Source of the DNA: UBA1433 sp964581565
GTDB taxonomy: Bacteria > Bacillota > Clostridia > Eubacteriales > UBA1433
Length of the DNA: 64,000 bases
Direction: 5' to 3'
NCBI GenBank assembly: GCA_964581565.1
Contig: CAZOOZ010000010.1
Coordinates: forward strand, 1-64,000
The notes beneath the pieces were generated by a model. The model was not told where the DNA came from and did not search any database. It worked only from the letters and a program-made list of their open reading frames with translations. This document shows positions 53,856 to 63,242 of this stretch, in pieces. Positions within the stretch are counted from its first letter, which is position 1. Each line of letters starts with the position of its first letter. Both the position numbers and the translations under genes were made by a program.

Positions 53856-54761
53856 ATGTATACCAATTTCTTAAATGATATACGCAAATTTCTTACCGAT
53901 GAAGAAATAACAGTCAATGCAGATATGCGTTTTTATACATCTTTTAAAGCAGGCGGAAGTGCTGATATGCTGCTGCAAATAAAAAAATTAGATCATCTTA
54001 AAAATGTTTTGGCATTACTGCATTCTCATGATATTAACTATACTGTCATTGGCAACGGTACAAATATTTTGGTAAAAGATAACGGCTACCGGGGCGTGTT
54101 GATTCGTATTGTAGAAAACATGAATGCACTCGATGTGAAGGACGGTTTTATATTTGCAGATGCGGGCGTGCTGCTCTCCACACTCAGCAAAGCGGCTGCC
54201 GAAAACTGCATTGGCGGGCTGGAATTTCTAAGCGGGATTCCGGGAAGCGTGGGAGGCGCCGTTTGCATGAATGCGGGTGCGTACAACGGCGAGATGAAAG
54301 ATGTTTTGGTGAGTGCCACAATACTATATCCGAGCGGCGAGGTAAAGACCTTGCCGATGGAAGAATTAAACCTCTCTTATCGAAACAGCAATGTAAAAGA
54401 CAGTGGCGCTGTTGTGCTCGGTGCAATCTTTAGCGGACCTAAAAAAAACAAAGATGAAATTTATCACAGAATGAATCAGCTGAACACGCGAAGGCGCGAT
54501 AAACAGCCCCTGGAATTTCCAAGTGCGGGCAGCACATTTAAGCGGCCCGAAGGTTATTTTGCAGGCAAGCTGATTGAAGATTGCAATCTTAAAGGCAAGG
54601 GTATCGGAGGCGCAAAAGTAAGCGAAAAACACGCCGGATTCATCATAAATTACAATAATGCAACCGCGCAAGATATTTTAGATACGATAGAGATGGTTCG
54701 GCAAGTCGTTTTTAAGATATATCATGTCGAATTAGAAAACGAAGTTAAAGTTATAGGTTAA
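53856..54761 (+). CDS. murB: UDP-N-acetylmuramate dehydrogenase
   Basis: In this 301-residue type IIa MurB, FAD-binding segments are FTSFKAGGSADM-like at 29-38, VIGNGTNILVKDNGYRG near 67, and the central GGLEFLSGIPGSVGGAVCMN near 122. The catalytic Ser lies in FPSAGSTFKRP near 225, with ISEKHAGFIIN-like VSEKHAGFIINYNNA near 252. It reduces enolpyruvyl-UDP-GlcNAc to UDP-MurNAc. AAAGGAT precedes the start, and a terminator follows. Confidence 0.96.
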   Translation: MYTNFLNDIRKFLTDEEITVNADMRFYTSFKAGGSADMLLQIKKLDHLKNVLALLHSHDINYTVIGNGTNILVKDNGYRGVLIRIVENMNALDVKDGFIFADAGVLLSTLSKAAAENCIGGLEFLSGIPGSVGGAVCMNAGAYNGEMKDVLVSATILYPSGEVKTLPMEELNLSYRNSNVKDSGAVVLGAIFSGPKKNKDEIYHRMNQLNTRRRDKQPLEFPSAGSTFKRPEGYFAGKLIEDCNLKGKGIGGAKVSEKHAGFIINYNNATAQDILDTIEMVRQVVFKIYHVELENEVKVIG

Positions 54762-54787
54762 ACAAAATAATAAAAAGTAAAGCAAGC

Positions 54788-54810
54788 AAAGAGCAGACGG
54801 CTCTTTTTTT
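54788..54810 (+). terminator. Terminator of murB
   Basis: AAAGAGC pairs with GCTCTTT around AGACG and continues into a T run. Confidence 0.82.
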
Positions 54811-54816
54811 GTATTA

Positions 54817-54848
54817 AAAAAACAGCATATCTTAGATATGCTGTTTTT
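54817..54848 (-). terminator. Terminator of the M23 peptidase gene
   Basis: AACAGCATATC and GATATGCTGTT with loop TTA are flanked by A and T runs. It lies 13 bases after the peptidase stop. Confidence 0.88.
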
Positions 54849-54860
54849 ATTATTCTTCAG

Positions 54861-56513
54861 TTATTGAAGTGCTGTCACTCTTCGCCCTACTTGCAGGAAG
54901 GAGAAAAAGTTTTTCACCGGAAGCGCATTTCCGTTATACCTGATGGCAAAATGCAGATGTGGCCCTGTGCTGTTGCCTGTGCTTCCCATGCTGCCGATCA
55001 TCTGGCCTTGGGAAACTGTGTCTCCAACACTCACACTGTAGCTTGATAAGTGTCCGTATAGCGTGGAATAACCGTCTGCATGCTTGATGATAATACATTT
55101 GCCGTATCCGCCGTTCCAACCAACCATTGCAACAATGCCGGAATCGGATGCATAGATCGGAGTGCCTACTTTATTTGCGATATCCACGGCTTTCCCGCCG
55201 GCATGAGAGCCTGGTTTATTGATGGCCGATACTACTCCGCTTGTCGGAATTAAGAAGCTGCCCGTGCTCGATGCTGCCGGAAGTGCCATTGTTCCGATTG
55301 CAACGATCTCGTCTACAGGGTCTTTTATACGCTCTGCAGACAACACTTCTCTGCTTGTTTCTTTTCCGTTCACATAGGTGATAATCGCGGTTATTTCTTC
55401 TTGTCCGTTTACGCCTTCAGAGACGATCCTCTCTGCACCTTCAAACATGGAATCATCATATTTATAAGTCGTGCCATATTCTACGTCTTCCGTGAATGTC
55501 ACTTCTTTTTTCGTTTTTATCGTAACGATCGGCTTGCTTGAACTTGCCTGACTCGTTTTAAATTTATCTTTATCGATGCTGAATGCCGTCATGACTTTAC
55601 TTTCGTCTTCAAGTTCAGATACAGATTTAGCATCTGCACTGTCGGCCGCAATAGCTTCACTTACCGCATCATCGGAATTATCTTCTCCAAAAACACTTGC
55701 AACGACGCCATCTACCGTTTCTACTTGAGAGAGAGGAATGATCTTTTCTTCCATCGTAATATCCTGATTGATTTCAGCCTCACCGACTAATGTCTCATTG
55801 TCTGTTGTTGCGCTGTATTGCATGGTCAGCTCTTTGATCACTTCTTCACCGTCTTCTTTCGACCCCACACAGGCAAGTTCTTTGCCGTCAACCAAAATAA
55901 CAACGCCGTTGACATACAGTTCAAATCCGTTTTCATAAACGGCACGCTTACATTCTTCCGCATTCATCGTGCTGCCTATTTTCGTAATGGGAGCTTTTGT
56001 GTACACAACCGTTTGTTCATAATATAGATCCCCGATATCATACCACTGGCTCATATCGTTTTCTATCGTATTCAATGCTTCTTCGAAAACTTGAGGGTCT
56101 TTTACAACCCCGACCTCACTGCCGTTTAAATAAACCGTATAGCCGTATGCCATTTGAGGCATAAAAATAATAAGCGCAGCGATAAGCAAGGCGCTCGCCA
56201 AAACAACAGTCTTTGTACTTCTGATCGTCAGGGAATGTATAAGTCGTGAAAGATAATAGAATATATTTAAAAACGCAAATTTAATTGCACATTGTAACCA
56301 GCAAATTTTATAATCTGTTTCGTTTACCCACATGCCGAAGGAAGTTGTATTGCTTACCTTTCCTTTGGCTTTTTTGTTGTAGCTGTCTTTTTGCCATTTC
56401 ACATATGTCATTTCATCAATCAAATGACGTCTGTTTTTCTTTTTTAGTATCTTATTATTGGCCGCTTCCAGCCTTTTATCATAATTTCTTCTGACTTGAA
56501 ATCTTAATTTCAT
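54861..56513 (-). CDS. Membrane-anchored M23 peptidase with G5 domain
   Basis: The 550-residue protein has a basic N-terminal ~95 residues, then one membrane segment (VVLASALLIAALIIFMPQMA near 103-122). Extracellular regions include a G5 domain near 335-410 (FTEDVEYGTTYKYDD, then ITYVNGKETSREVLS) and a C-terminal LytM/M23 domain. The latter has HAGGKAVDIA near 437, YGHLSSYSV near 485 and GPHLHFAIR near 512. The first motif has a wider His-Asp spacing than classic HxxxD. It likely cuts or binds peptidoglycan at the cell surface. AAGGTGTAGC precedes the ATG. Confidence 0.88.
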   Translation of the reverse strand: MKLRFQVRRNYDKRLEAANNKILKKKNRRHLIDEMTYVKWQKDSYNKKAKGKVSNTTSFGMWVNETDYKICWLQCAIKFAFLNIFYYLSRLIHSLTIRSTKTVVLASALLIAALIIFMPQMAYGYTVYLNGSEVGVVKDPQVFEEALNTIENDMSQWYDIGDLYYEQTVVYTKAPITKIGSTMNAEECKRAVYENGFELYVNGVVILVDGKELACVGSKEDGEEVIKELTMQYSATTDNETLVGEAEINQDITMEEKIIPLSQVETVDGVVASVFGEDNSDDAVSEAIAADSADAKSVSELEDESKVMTAFSIDKDKFKTSQASSSKPIVTIKTKKEVTFTEDVEYGTTYKYDDSMFEGAERIVSEGVNGQEEITAIITYVNGKETSREVLSAERIKDPVDEIVAIGTMALPAASSTGSFLIPTSGVVSAINKPGSHAGGKAVDIANKVGTPIYASDSGIVAMVGWNGGYGKCIIIKHADGYSTLYGHLSSYSVSVGDTVSQGQMIGSMGSTGNSTGPHLHFAIRYNGNALPVKNFFSFLQVGRRVTALQ

Positions 56514-56631
56514 GCTACACCTTTTACAAACTCGTTGTTGTATAGTTACATTTTAGTTACAAAGTAATTATATACTTTTTTTCTTTCAAGTCAAGGCTTA
56601 TTTATATTAAATTTACATTCAAAATTCGACT

Positions 56632-57396
56632 TTATTTTTGTTTATCGAAAGTATATATCAGACGTGAATGGATAGTATTTTGCATGCAAATAATACCAAA
56701 AGCTTCGTCAATTAATTTTTTATCATAAATTTGTTGTGGAGGCAAATATCCTAAAATCTGACCTTCCTTCATCACGCAAAGCAAATCACTGTGAAGCATT
56801 GCAAGTGATATATCATGCAAGATCATGATAATTGTCTTTCCCTTTTCATTCAGCAGTTTTATGAGCTCAATAATTTCAAGCTGCTGTGCAACATCCAAGT
56901 GTGTCGTGGGCTCATCCAGTAAAATAACATCTGTATCCTGGGCTACCGCCATTGCAATATAGACTCTTTGACGCTCTCCGCCCGATAATGTCATAATATT
57001 TTTATGTCTGAATACCATCGTATCCGTGAGTCTCATCGCTTCTCTGACTGCATCAATATCTTTTTTAGACGGTTTTCTGCTGAAACCACAATAGGGAAAC
57101 CTGCCGTGCATAACAAGGCTTTCGACACTCATATTCGCCGATGTTCTGTTTTGCGGCATCAGAGCTACTTTTTGCGCAAATTCTCTCGGTGCGAAACTAT
57201 AGATATTCTTATTCTCAAGCAAAATTTGCCCGTCTGCAGGCCGCAAAAGACGAGCCATCGTTTTTAAAAGCGTCGTTTTCCCGCATCCGTTGGGACCTAT
57301 GATACAATTTATTTTCCTTTTTTTAAATTCCACATAAATATTTTTTAAAATATTTTCCGTGCCATATCCTGCCGATACATTTACCAGCTTAATCAT
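56632..57396 (-). CDS. Fec/Btu-type ABC importer, ATP-binding protein
   Basis: The protein has 254 residues from ATG 57396, 8 bases after GGGGG; the frame is open further upstream. Walker A IIGPNGCGKTTLLK is near 32, the signature LSGGERQRVYIAMAV near 133, and Walker B VILLDEPTTHLD near 155. It matches importers for iron chelates, heme or cobalamin. It is last in the four-gene operon and overlaps the permease by 8 bases. Confidence 0.9.
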   Translation of the reverse strand: MIKLVNVSAGYGTENILKNIYVEFKKRKINCIIGPNGCGKTTLLKTMARLLRPADGQILLENKNIYSFAPREFAQKVALMPQNRTSANMSVESLVMHGRFPYCGFSRKPSKKDIDAVREAMRLTDTMVFRHKNIMTLSGGERQRVYIAMAVAQDTDVILLDEPTTHLDVAQQLEIIELIKLLNEKGKTIIMILHDISLAMLHSDLLCVMKEGQILGYLPPQQIYDKKLIDEAFGIICMQNTIHSRLIYTFDKQK

Positions 57397-58423
57397 ATAA
57401 TTTCCCCCGTCTCTGCTTAAAGAGCAGATAGATAAAAAACGGTCCGCCGATTGCCGAAAGCATAATACCCACAGGCAGCTCATAAGGCGCAAACGCGATG
57501 CGGGAAATAAAATCGCACAACAACACGAAAAATGCCCCGATCAAAGCACTTGCGGGAATCAAAAAACGATTGTCGGCTCCTATGATACTTCGACTGATAT
57601 GCGGTACAATCAATCCCACAAAACCTAGTAAGCCCGCAAAACTGACAGCGCTTCCGGCAAGCAATGCAGCCGTTGCTATAAGCACAAAGCGCATAATATT
57701 CACCCGCATGCCCAGGGATGTTGCGATGTCATCGCCCAGCGAAAGCACATTCATGGCTCGGCTTAAAACAAAGGCGGCTATTAGCCCGAAAGCAATATAA
57801 AACAATGCAAAATGCAGAATATTGGTATTTACCGCGGAAAACCCTCCGATCATAAAAGAGCTTGCGCTGATAATGCTGTCGGGATCCATTGTCATAACGG
57901 CATCGATCGCGGCAGAAAAAAAGCTGCTTATGGCAACTCCGGCCAAAATAATCGTGATGCGGGCTGCCCCGCTTTTATATGCGATAAAATAAATCAGCAT
58001 TGCGGCAGACAGCGCCCCGAGAAATGCCGCTACCGGCACATAGGATAGTAATCCCGGGAAAAAGGCAGTCAGCAATACGACAAATAATCCGGAACCGGAA
58101 TTGATGCCGATAATATTTGGGCTTGCGAGCGCATTATTTAATACCGACTGCAAAATTGCTCCGGACACAGCCAATGCCGCTCCCGCGGCTACTGCCGCGA
58201 CTGTGCGCGGTATTCGAATAAAAACAATGATTTTGTAAACTAAGTCAGCGCTGTCTTTGTCTAACAGCGCTTGAAAAAAACTTTTTATAGAAATTTGTGA
58301 AGACCCTATGGCTATACTTATAAAAATCATTATGATAAGCATCAGCGCCAGAATGAACAAACAAGTATATTTTGCCCGACTGCTTTTATTGATCTTCGTA
58401 AAGATATTCGTATAAAATTTCAT
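57389..58423 (-). CDS. FecCD-family ABC permease
   Basis: The 344-residue protein has about ten membrane segments. Landmarks are IVFIRIPRTVAAVAAGAALA near residues 67-86, the QSVLNNALASPNIIGINSG motif near 92, and GLLGFVGLIVPHISRSIIG near 265. It forms the channel for a metal-chelate or tetrapyrrole importer. It overlaps the binding-protein gene by 38 bases, and no strong ribosome site is seen, so a slightly later start is possible. Confidence 0.92.
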   Translation of the reverse strand: MKFYTNIFTKINKSSRAKYTCLFILALMLIIMIFISIAIGSSQISIKSFFQALLDKDSADLVYKIIVFIRIPRTVAAVAAGAALAVSGAILQSVLNNALASPNIIGINSGSGLFVVLLTAFFPGLLSYVPVAAFLGALSAAMLIYFIAYKSGAARITIILAGVAISSFFSAAIDAVMTMDPDSIISASSFMIGGFSAVNTNILHFALFYIAFGLIAAFVLSRAMNVLSLGDDIATSLGMRVNIMRFVLIATAALLAGSAVSFAGLLGFVGLIVPHISRSIIGADNRFLIPASALIGAFFVLLCDFISRIAFAPYELPVGIMLSAIGGPFFIYLLFKQRRGKLYD

Positions 58424-59333
58424 AAGATTCAGCCCATCTTGTGTTTGGCTTATATTGAAAATGCTCCTTATCTAGCACATAGCAATGATTATTCTTCACG
58501 GCATTGACATTTTTCATAGCCTCATTGGAAAGCAGGCTCTCATTGACAACATCAATCGCTTTTTGCGTATCGGAACCCATTGTAGTAATAAAGATATACT
58601 CCGGATCCGTGAGGACTATTTCTTCAATATTTAAATTTTCCAGCAAGGATGGTTGAAGCGAGACAATATTGACTGTACTTAAATCTTTTAGCATCGCTCC
58701 GACCATATTGTCATCTCCCTTTGATTTAACACCGGTCGAAAATGCACGAAGCAAAAGAACGGTTGGCTTCTTTTGTTCATCTACCTGGCCTAAAATAGTA
58801 TCTATCTGAGATTTGATCTCAAGCGCATTCTTTTCATATAAATCTTTTCTATCTGTAATATTTGTCATAATATCCAACATATTTAAATAGTCTTCAAAAA
58901 GATCGACTTTGAAGAACGCGCAAGTGATACCTGCTTTTTTTAACGTTTCCGCCGCTGATAGATGCGCAGAAAGATCCGCTGATAAAATAACAAAATCAGG
59001 ATTCAGCTCAATAATTTTTTCTAAATTCGGCTCCTTCACCGACCCTATTATTTCAACATCATCACCCAGATCCATTTTGCGTTCTTCAATGGCATCACTT
59101 GTCGTAGCTATAACGCTCCCGCCTGCCAAATGCCATGCCTCTGTATAAGAACCCATGAGCGATATCACACGCTGTGGATCAGACACTGTGATAACATTGC
59201 CGAGTGCATCCGTGAATGTGACAGCATCATCCGAGCCGTTTGTATTCGCGTTTTGAGCGGTGCATCCGAACAGTAAACTGCATAACAACAATAGAATCAA
59301 TAAGTTTGATAGATTTTTTTTATGTTTAGCCAT
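58386..59333 (-). CDS. Fec/Btu-type substrate-binding lipoprotein
   Basis: In this 315-residue protein the signal ends LLFGC (Cys24). The mature part is a type III periplasmic-binding protein with VTFTDALGNVITVSDPQRVI near 38, then ISLMGSYTEAWHLAGG, LNPDFVILSADLSAH near 110 and EYIFITTMGSD near 247. Proteins of this group bind iron chelates, heme or corrinoids. It overlaps the upstream reductase gene by 8 bases. The ligand is not evident from sequence. Confidence 0.9.
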   Translation of the reverse strand: MAKHKKNLSNLLILLLLCSLLFGCTAQNANTNGSDDAVTFTDALGNVITVSDPQRVISLMGSYTEAWHLAGGSVIATTSDAIEERKMDLGDDVEIIGSVKEPNLEKIIELNPDFVILSADLSAHLSAAETLKKAGITCAFFKVDLFEDYLNMLDIMTNITDRKDLYEKNALEIKSQIDTILGQVDEQKKPTVLLLRAFSTGVKSKGDDNMVGAMLKDLSTVNIVSLQPSLLENLNIEEIVLTDPEYIFITTMGSDTQKAIDVVNESLLSNEAMKNVNAVKNNHCYVLDKEHFQYKPNTRWAESYEILYEYLYEDQ

Positions 59334-60234
59334 TTAATATTTCTTTTTTCCTATTTAATAGATCATCCGCGGCAAGTATTTCTTCCACTTTGTCTATTCC
59401 TAATCTGTCTACAATAATACCAAAACGTTCTTTGGGCTTGCCTTCCTGTAAATACAGAAGAAGAATTTTTTCCACAATTTCAAACAATTCTTCTTTTGAA
59501 TAAATCAACGTACTCATAAGCGTGCCTTGTCTGATGACTTTGCCCCATTTTCCTCCTAAATATATCTTAAATGCTTTACCGGCACTCTCCACAACTCCAA
59601 ACGGGCAGGTATGAATGCATTTGCCGCAACGAGTACATACGTCATTATCGGGCCCTACTTTTTTCTTAAATGTCTTCATCGGGCAATTTGGTTCAACGAC
59701 GCATTTTTCACATTCGACACATTTATCCAAATTAAAGTCAGGCACATGTACTGCTACAATGCCGAGATCGTTGATATCCGGCTTTATACAGTTGTTCGGA
59801 CATCCGCCGACACCAATTTTAAATTTATGAGGGAAATTTACATTGCGGTATCCATCATAAAATCTTTTGTGCAGCTCCAGGGCAAGACCTTGAGTATCCG
59901 TGTTCCCATGTGGACATACAGTGCCTTTGCATGCGGTAACGGGCCTTATTTTCGAACCGGTTCCGCCTGCATACAAATCCACTTCCGCAAGTTGATCCGC
60001 AACATTTTCAATATTATCATAATCAATTCCGGGAAGCTCTATTCCCAGCCTTGATGTTATTGTAATTTTACCGTTTCCATACATGTCCGCAACTTTCGAA
60101 AGTGCTTCCGATTGCTTTGTTGATAAAACGCCGTTTTTTGTAACGATTCTCGCAGAAACATGCTCTCCGTCTCTATTCGGCACATATCCCCTGCCTTTAT
60201 ATTTTTTTCTTTCTTCATCAGAAATTTTTCTCAT
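59326..60234 (-). CDS. Siroheme-type sulfite/nitrite reductase-like 4Fe-4S protein
   Basis: The 302-residue protein has a nitrite/sulfite reductase half-domain (ITSRLGIELPGI near 59) and the siroheme/4Fe-4S cysteine pairs TACKGTVCPHGN near 104 and GGCPNNCIKPDINDLGI near 145. Two ferredoxin motifs are inserted (CVECEKCVVEPNCPM near 172, CTRCGKCIHTCPFG near 196). The first pair is CX4C where many sulfite reductases have CX5C. The layout resembles small anaerobic sulfite/dissimilatory-type enzymes. It is first in an operon with a Fec-type importer, after AAGGAGG. The substrate is unknown. Confidence 0.85.
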   Translation of the reverse strand: MRKISDEERKKYKGRGYVPNRDGEHVSARIVTKNGVLSTKQSEALSKVADMYGNGKITITSRLGIELPGIDYDNIENVADQLAEVDLYAGGTGSKIRPVTACKGTVCPHGNTDTQGLALELHKRFYDGYRNVNFPHKFKIGVGGCPNNCIKPDINDLGIVAVHVPDFNLDKCVECEKCVVEPNCPMKTFKKKVGPDNDVCTRCGKCIHTCPFGVVESAGKAFKIYLGGKWGKVIRQGTLMSTLIYSKEELFEIVEKILLLYLQEGKPKERFGIIVDRLGIDKVEEILAADDLLNRKKEILNG

Positions 60235-60437
60235 AGCAAAACCTCCTTCGAATGCTTTTGTAAATTATTATAGTACATTTTATCATGATACTCAATATTA
60301 TACCTTTAGTTCCTTAAGAGAATGTAAAAGATATCAGAATTTAAAAAAAACTTTACAAGATTATTATATTTTGCTTTAATAATTGTATCGTCTTGCATCT
60401 ATAGGCTTCATGCCAAGAGCGAGAACAGGAGGTTAAA

Positions 60438-61028
60438 ATGAAAGAATTACTTAGAAACACCCGCAATCTCACCTTTTTGGGAGTTATGTTCGGGTTGACG
60501 CTTTTGTTTGTATTTGCAACGGTGATTCCATCGTTTTCTGCAAGCATGGCAATTGTTATGTTTTTGCCCACAATTTTAACGGGCATCATCAAAGGCCCTA
60601 AGGCCGGCTGGCTGATGGGCACTCTGGCAGGATTGCTGACTTTGCTTCGCGCATTGATTGCGCCGGCATCCGTATTAGATCCATTATTCATTAATCCATT
60701 GGTTTCAATTGTACCGAGAATGTTTATCGGTGTTGTTGCATACTGGATTTATGCGCTGATTACAAAAAAAGGAAACAAAATCGCCCGTGTGGCAATAGGA
60801 AGCGCAGCTGCCGGTGCTGCGGCAATGATCACCAACACAACACTGGTTATGAGCGCACTTTATATTTTTTATGCACAAAAAATCACTGAGTTGCTTGGAA
60901 TGCAGTTTAAGGTGCTGCTTCTTGCAATTATTTCGTCAAGCGCAATTATTGAAGCAGTGAGCGGAGCCCTGCTAACGATGGCAGTTGTTACGATTTATTC
61001 GAGAGCAACAAAAAACAAAGCAGTTTAA
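60438..61028 (+). CDS. ECF transporter S component, probably for pantothenate
   Basis: This 196-residue protein has about six hydrophobic segments and the ECF S-component pattern, including KGPKAGWLMGTLAGLLTLLR near 54-73 and FINPLVSIVPRMFIGVVAYW near 84-103. It captures a vitamin and works with a shared ECF energizing module encoded elsewhere. The pantothenate assignment rests on the adjacent pantothenate kinase coaX. CAGGAGG precedes the ATG. A small leader hairpin (TCTTGCAT with ATGCCAAGA, about 60392-60419) lies just upstream. Confidence 0.8.
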   Translation: MKELLRNTRNLTFLGVMFGLTLLFVFATVIPSFSASMAIVMFLPTILTGIIKGPKAGWLMGTLAGLLTLLRALIAPASVLDPLFINPLVSIVPRMFIGVVAYWIYALITKKGNKIARVAIGSAAAGAAAMITNTTLVMSALYIFYAQKITELLGMQFKVLLLAIISSSAIIEAVSGALLTMAVVTIYSRATKNKAV

Positions 61029-61066
61029 AGATAATCTAATTTATCTATATTAAAACGGAGTTCATT

Positions 61067-61843
61067 ATGATATTTGTAATAGACATCGGAAACACAACCT
61101 GCAGGTTCGGTTTATTTGAAGGCAATGAAATCGTCTCTGTATGGAAGCTTATGACTACGCAGCAAAAAACAAGCGACGAATTATCTATCCTTATTACGGC
61201 ATGGTTTATGCAGAATGGATTTGATATACAAAAAGTAAAAGGCGTTGTTATTTCTTCCGTTGTTCCAAATGTCATGCATTCTTTTGTGAATGCGATTCAT
61301 AAGACATTTGATATGTCGCCGCTTATCGTAAGAGCCGGTGTTAAAACAGGTGTATTTATTCAGGTAGACGATCCAAGAGAAGTCGGCGCAGACAGAATCG
61401 CGGATGTTGTCGCAGGTTACTACTTATACGGCGGGCCGTGCCTTGCGCTCGATTTCGGCACGGCGACAACATATAACCTGGCCAGTGCCGACGGTATCTT
61501 TTCAGCTGCTGTAACAGCGCCCGGCATTCAAATTTCTGCGGACGCACTGTGGTCAAAAGCGGCATTGCTTCCGCATATTGAAATAAAATGTCCGCCTTCC
61601 ATACTGGCAAAAAATACAATTACAAGCATGCAGGCAGGTCTTGTCTACGGCCATGTCGGTCAGGTGGAATATATTGTCAATAAAATGAAAGAAGAAGCCG
61701 GTTGCCCGGATGCAAAAGTAATCGCCACGGGCGGATATGCAAAAATCATCCAGGAGCTCACGAAAGTCATTGATGTATATGATCCGCTTCTGACTTTAAA
61801 AGGAATGAAAATAATCTGGGACAAAAACAATGCAAGAAAATAA
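61067..61843 (+). CDS. coaX: Type III pantothenate kinase
   Basis: The 258-residue acetate/sugar-kinase-fold enzyme has the phosphate loop VIDIGNTTCRFGLFEGNE at residues 4-21. GADRIADVVAGY is near 106, and LDFGTATTYNL near 126 carries the catalytic-site Asp. It phosphorylates pantothenate in the first step of CoA synthesis without inhibition by CoA. It lies 38 bases after the ECF component and overlaps dusB by 14 bases. Confidence 0.95.
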   Translation: MIFVIDIGNTTCRFGLFEGNEIVSVWKLMTTQQKTSDELSILITAWFMQNGFDIQKVKGVVISSVVPNVMHSFVNAIHKTFDMSPLIVRAGVKTGVFIQVDDPREVGADRIADVVAGYYLYGGPCLALDFGTATTYNLASADGIFSAAVTAPGIQISADALWSKAALLPHIEIKCPPSILAKNTITSMQAGLVYGHVGQVEYIVNKMKEEAGCPDAKVIATGGYAKIIQELTKVIDVYDPLLTLKGMKIIWDKNNARK

Positions 61844-62813
61844 ATTGTATGACTTGATGAAGGCAGACAATTATATAGCTCTCGCACCAATGGCAGGTAT
61901 TACAGACCTGCCATTTCGAATGATATGCAAAAAGTATGGCGCAAGCATTGTTTACAGTGAAATGATCAGTGCCAAAGCGCTGACTTATCATAATGAAAAA
62001 AGTATAAAAATGCTCTGCACAACAAGTGAAGAATCCCCGTGCATTGTTCAGCTTTTCGGCTCGGACGCAAAAGTTATTTCTTCGGCGGCAGGGCAATACA
62101 TCAACGGCTCACTTTTTGCAGGCATTGACATCAACATGGGATGCCCGGTTCCCAAAGTGGTCAAAAGCGGAGAAGGAAGCGCGCTGATGCGCTCACCGCA
62201 GACAGCATACAATATTATACGCGCTTTAAAAGATATAACTGCGTTACCTGTAAGTGTTAAAATACGATCAGGCTGGAATGAAAATGAAAAAAACGCCGTA
62301 GCGTTTTCTCTTTTTATGCAAAAGGCCGGCGCTGACATCATTATTGTTCATCCGAGAACAAGAGAACAATATTATTCGGGTGAAGCCGATCATAACATCA
62401 CCCGAGAGATAAAACAATCCGTAAGCGTTCCCGTCATTGCCAGCGGAGACATTACAGATCCTTTTAAAGCCCAAGAAGTGCTTGATTACACTATGGCAGA
62501 CGGCATCATGATCGGCCGCGGTGCGACAGGCAATCCCTGGATATTTTCTCAGATCCTTCAGTGCAGACAAGAAAGCGCTTATACGCGGCCGACCGCTTAT
62601 GAAATAATTGATCAGATCCAGGAGCATATGCGGCTTGCATGCAAAGACACTTCCGAGCAGCATGCCATTGCAAGCATGCGAAAACATATCCTGTGGTATA
62701 CCAAAGGCATGCCGAACTCGGCAAAAGTGAGAAATATGATTTCCACGGCTGAAAATCAGGATGAAGTGATGAAAATTTTAAATACAATGATTCTAAACAA
62801 TGAAGAAGCATAA
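61830..62813 (+). CDS. dusB: tRNA-dihydrouridine synthase, DusB family
   Basis: The 327-residue FMN barrel begins ALAPMAGITDLPFRMICKKY near residues 18-37. It contains INMGCPVPKVVKSGEGSALM near 100 with the catalytic Cys, and IRSGWNE near 146. It reduces uridines in tRNA D-loops. Its start lies inside the end of coaX, so it is translationally coupled. A terminator follows at once. Confidence 0.93.
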   Translation: MQENKLYDLMKADNYIALAPMAGITDLPFRMICKKYGASIVYSEMISAKALTYHNEKSIKMLCTTSEESPCIVQLFGSDAKVISSAAGQYINGSLFAGIDINMGCPVPKVVKSGEGSALMRSPQTAYNIIRALKDITALPVSVKIRSGWNENEKNAVAFSLFMQKAGADIIIVHPRTREQYYSGEADHNITREIKQSVSVPVIASGDITDPFKAQEVLDYTMADGIMIGRGATGNPWIFSQILQCRQESAYTRPTAYEIIDQIQEHMRLACKDTSEQHAIASMRKHILWYTKGMPNSAKVRNMISTAENQDEVMKILNTMILNNEEA

Positions 62814-62814
62814 A

Positions 62815-62840
62815 AAATCCCGGAATTAATCCCGGGATTT
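62815..62840. terminator. Bidirectional terminator between dusB and the thioesterase gene
   Basis: AAATCCCGG pairs with CCGGGATTT around an 8-base loop, with an A run before and a T run after. It ends the dusB operon and the convergent thioesterase gene. Confidence 0.9.
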
Positions 62841-62850
62841 TTTATTTATT

Positions 62851-63225
62851 TTATTTTCCGAATTTTGTCGTATCGATGACAAAACGGTCGTGAGTGCCTT
62901 TTCCGATTAATTTTTCACCGTAATAGCTTTCGACATCAAACACTAATTTTTTTCTGTCGATTTCTTTTAGTGTGGCTTTTGTAAGTACGGTTCCGCCTAC
63001 CGGTGTTGCTGCCAAGTGGTCTATGCAAACCCTTGTACCCACTGTTGTAAAATTTTGCGGAAGTGCTTCCTGCACCGCCTGGTAACTTGCCATTTCCATC
63101 AAAGTGATCATATAAGGCGTGGAAAGCACTTGTGCCGAACCACTGCCCATATGTGATGCTGTCATTTCCTGCGTTACAACTACCTCTGTCTCTTTGCTCA
63201 TTCCAACTTTAATATCGAATTCCAT
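62851..63225 (-). CDS. FlK-like acyl-CoA thioesterase (hot-dog fold)
   Basis: The protein has 124 residues from ATG 63225, 6 bases after GAGGTG. It has the pattern of fluoroacetyl-CoA thioesterase-like proteins: LSTPYMITLMEMASYQAVQE near 35-54 with Thr and Glu in the positions used for catalysis, and GTRVCIDHLAATPVGGTVLT near 63-82 with the His. It probably hydrolyses a small acyl-CoA. It follows ftsH by 17 bases on the same strand. Confidence 0.82.
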   Translation of the reverse strand: MEFDIKVGMSKETEVVVTQEMTASHMGSGSAQVLSTPYMITLMEMASYQAVQEALPQNFTTVGTRVCIDHLAATPVGGTVLTKATLKEIDRKKLVFDVESYYGEKLIGKGTHDRFVIDTTKFGK

Positions 63226-63242
63226 AACACACCTCATGATTT

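Noticed and set aside
60392..60437. Riboswitch upstream of the ECF S component
   Set aside because: Only a short bulged hairpin is visible in ~50 bases, and no known aptamer consensus could be matched.
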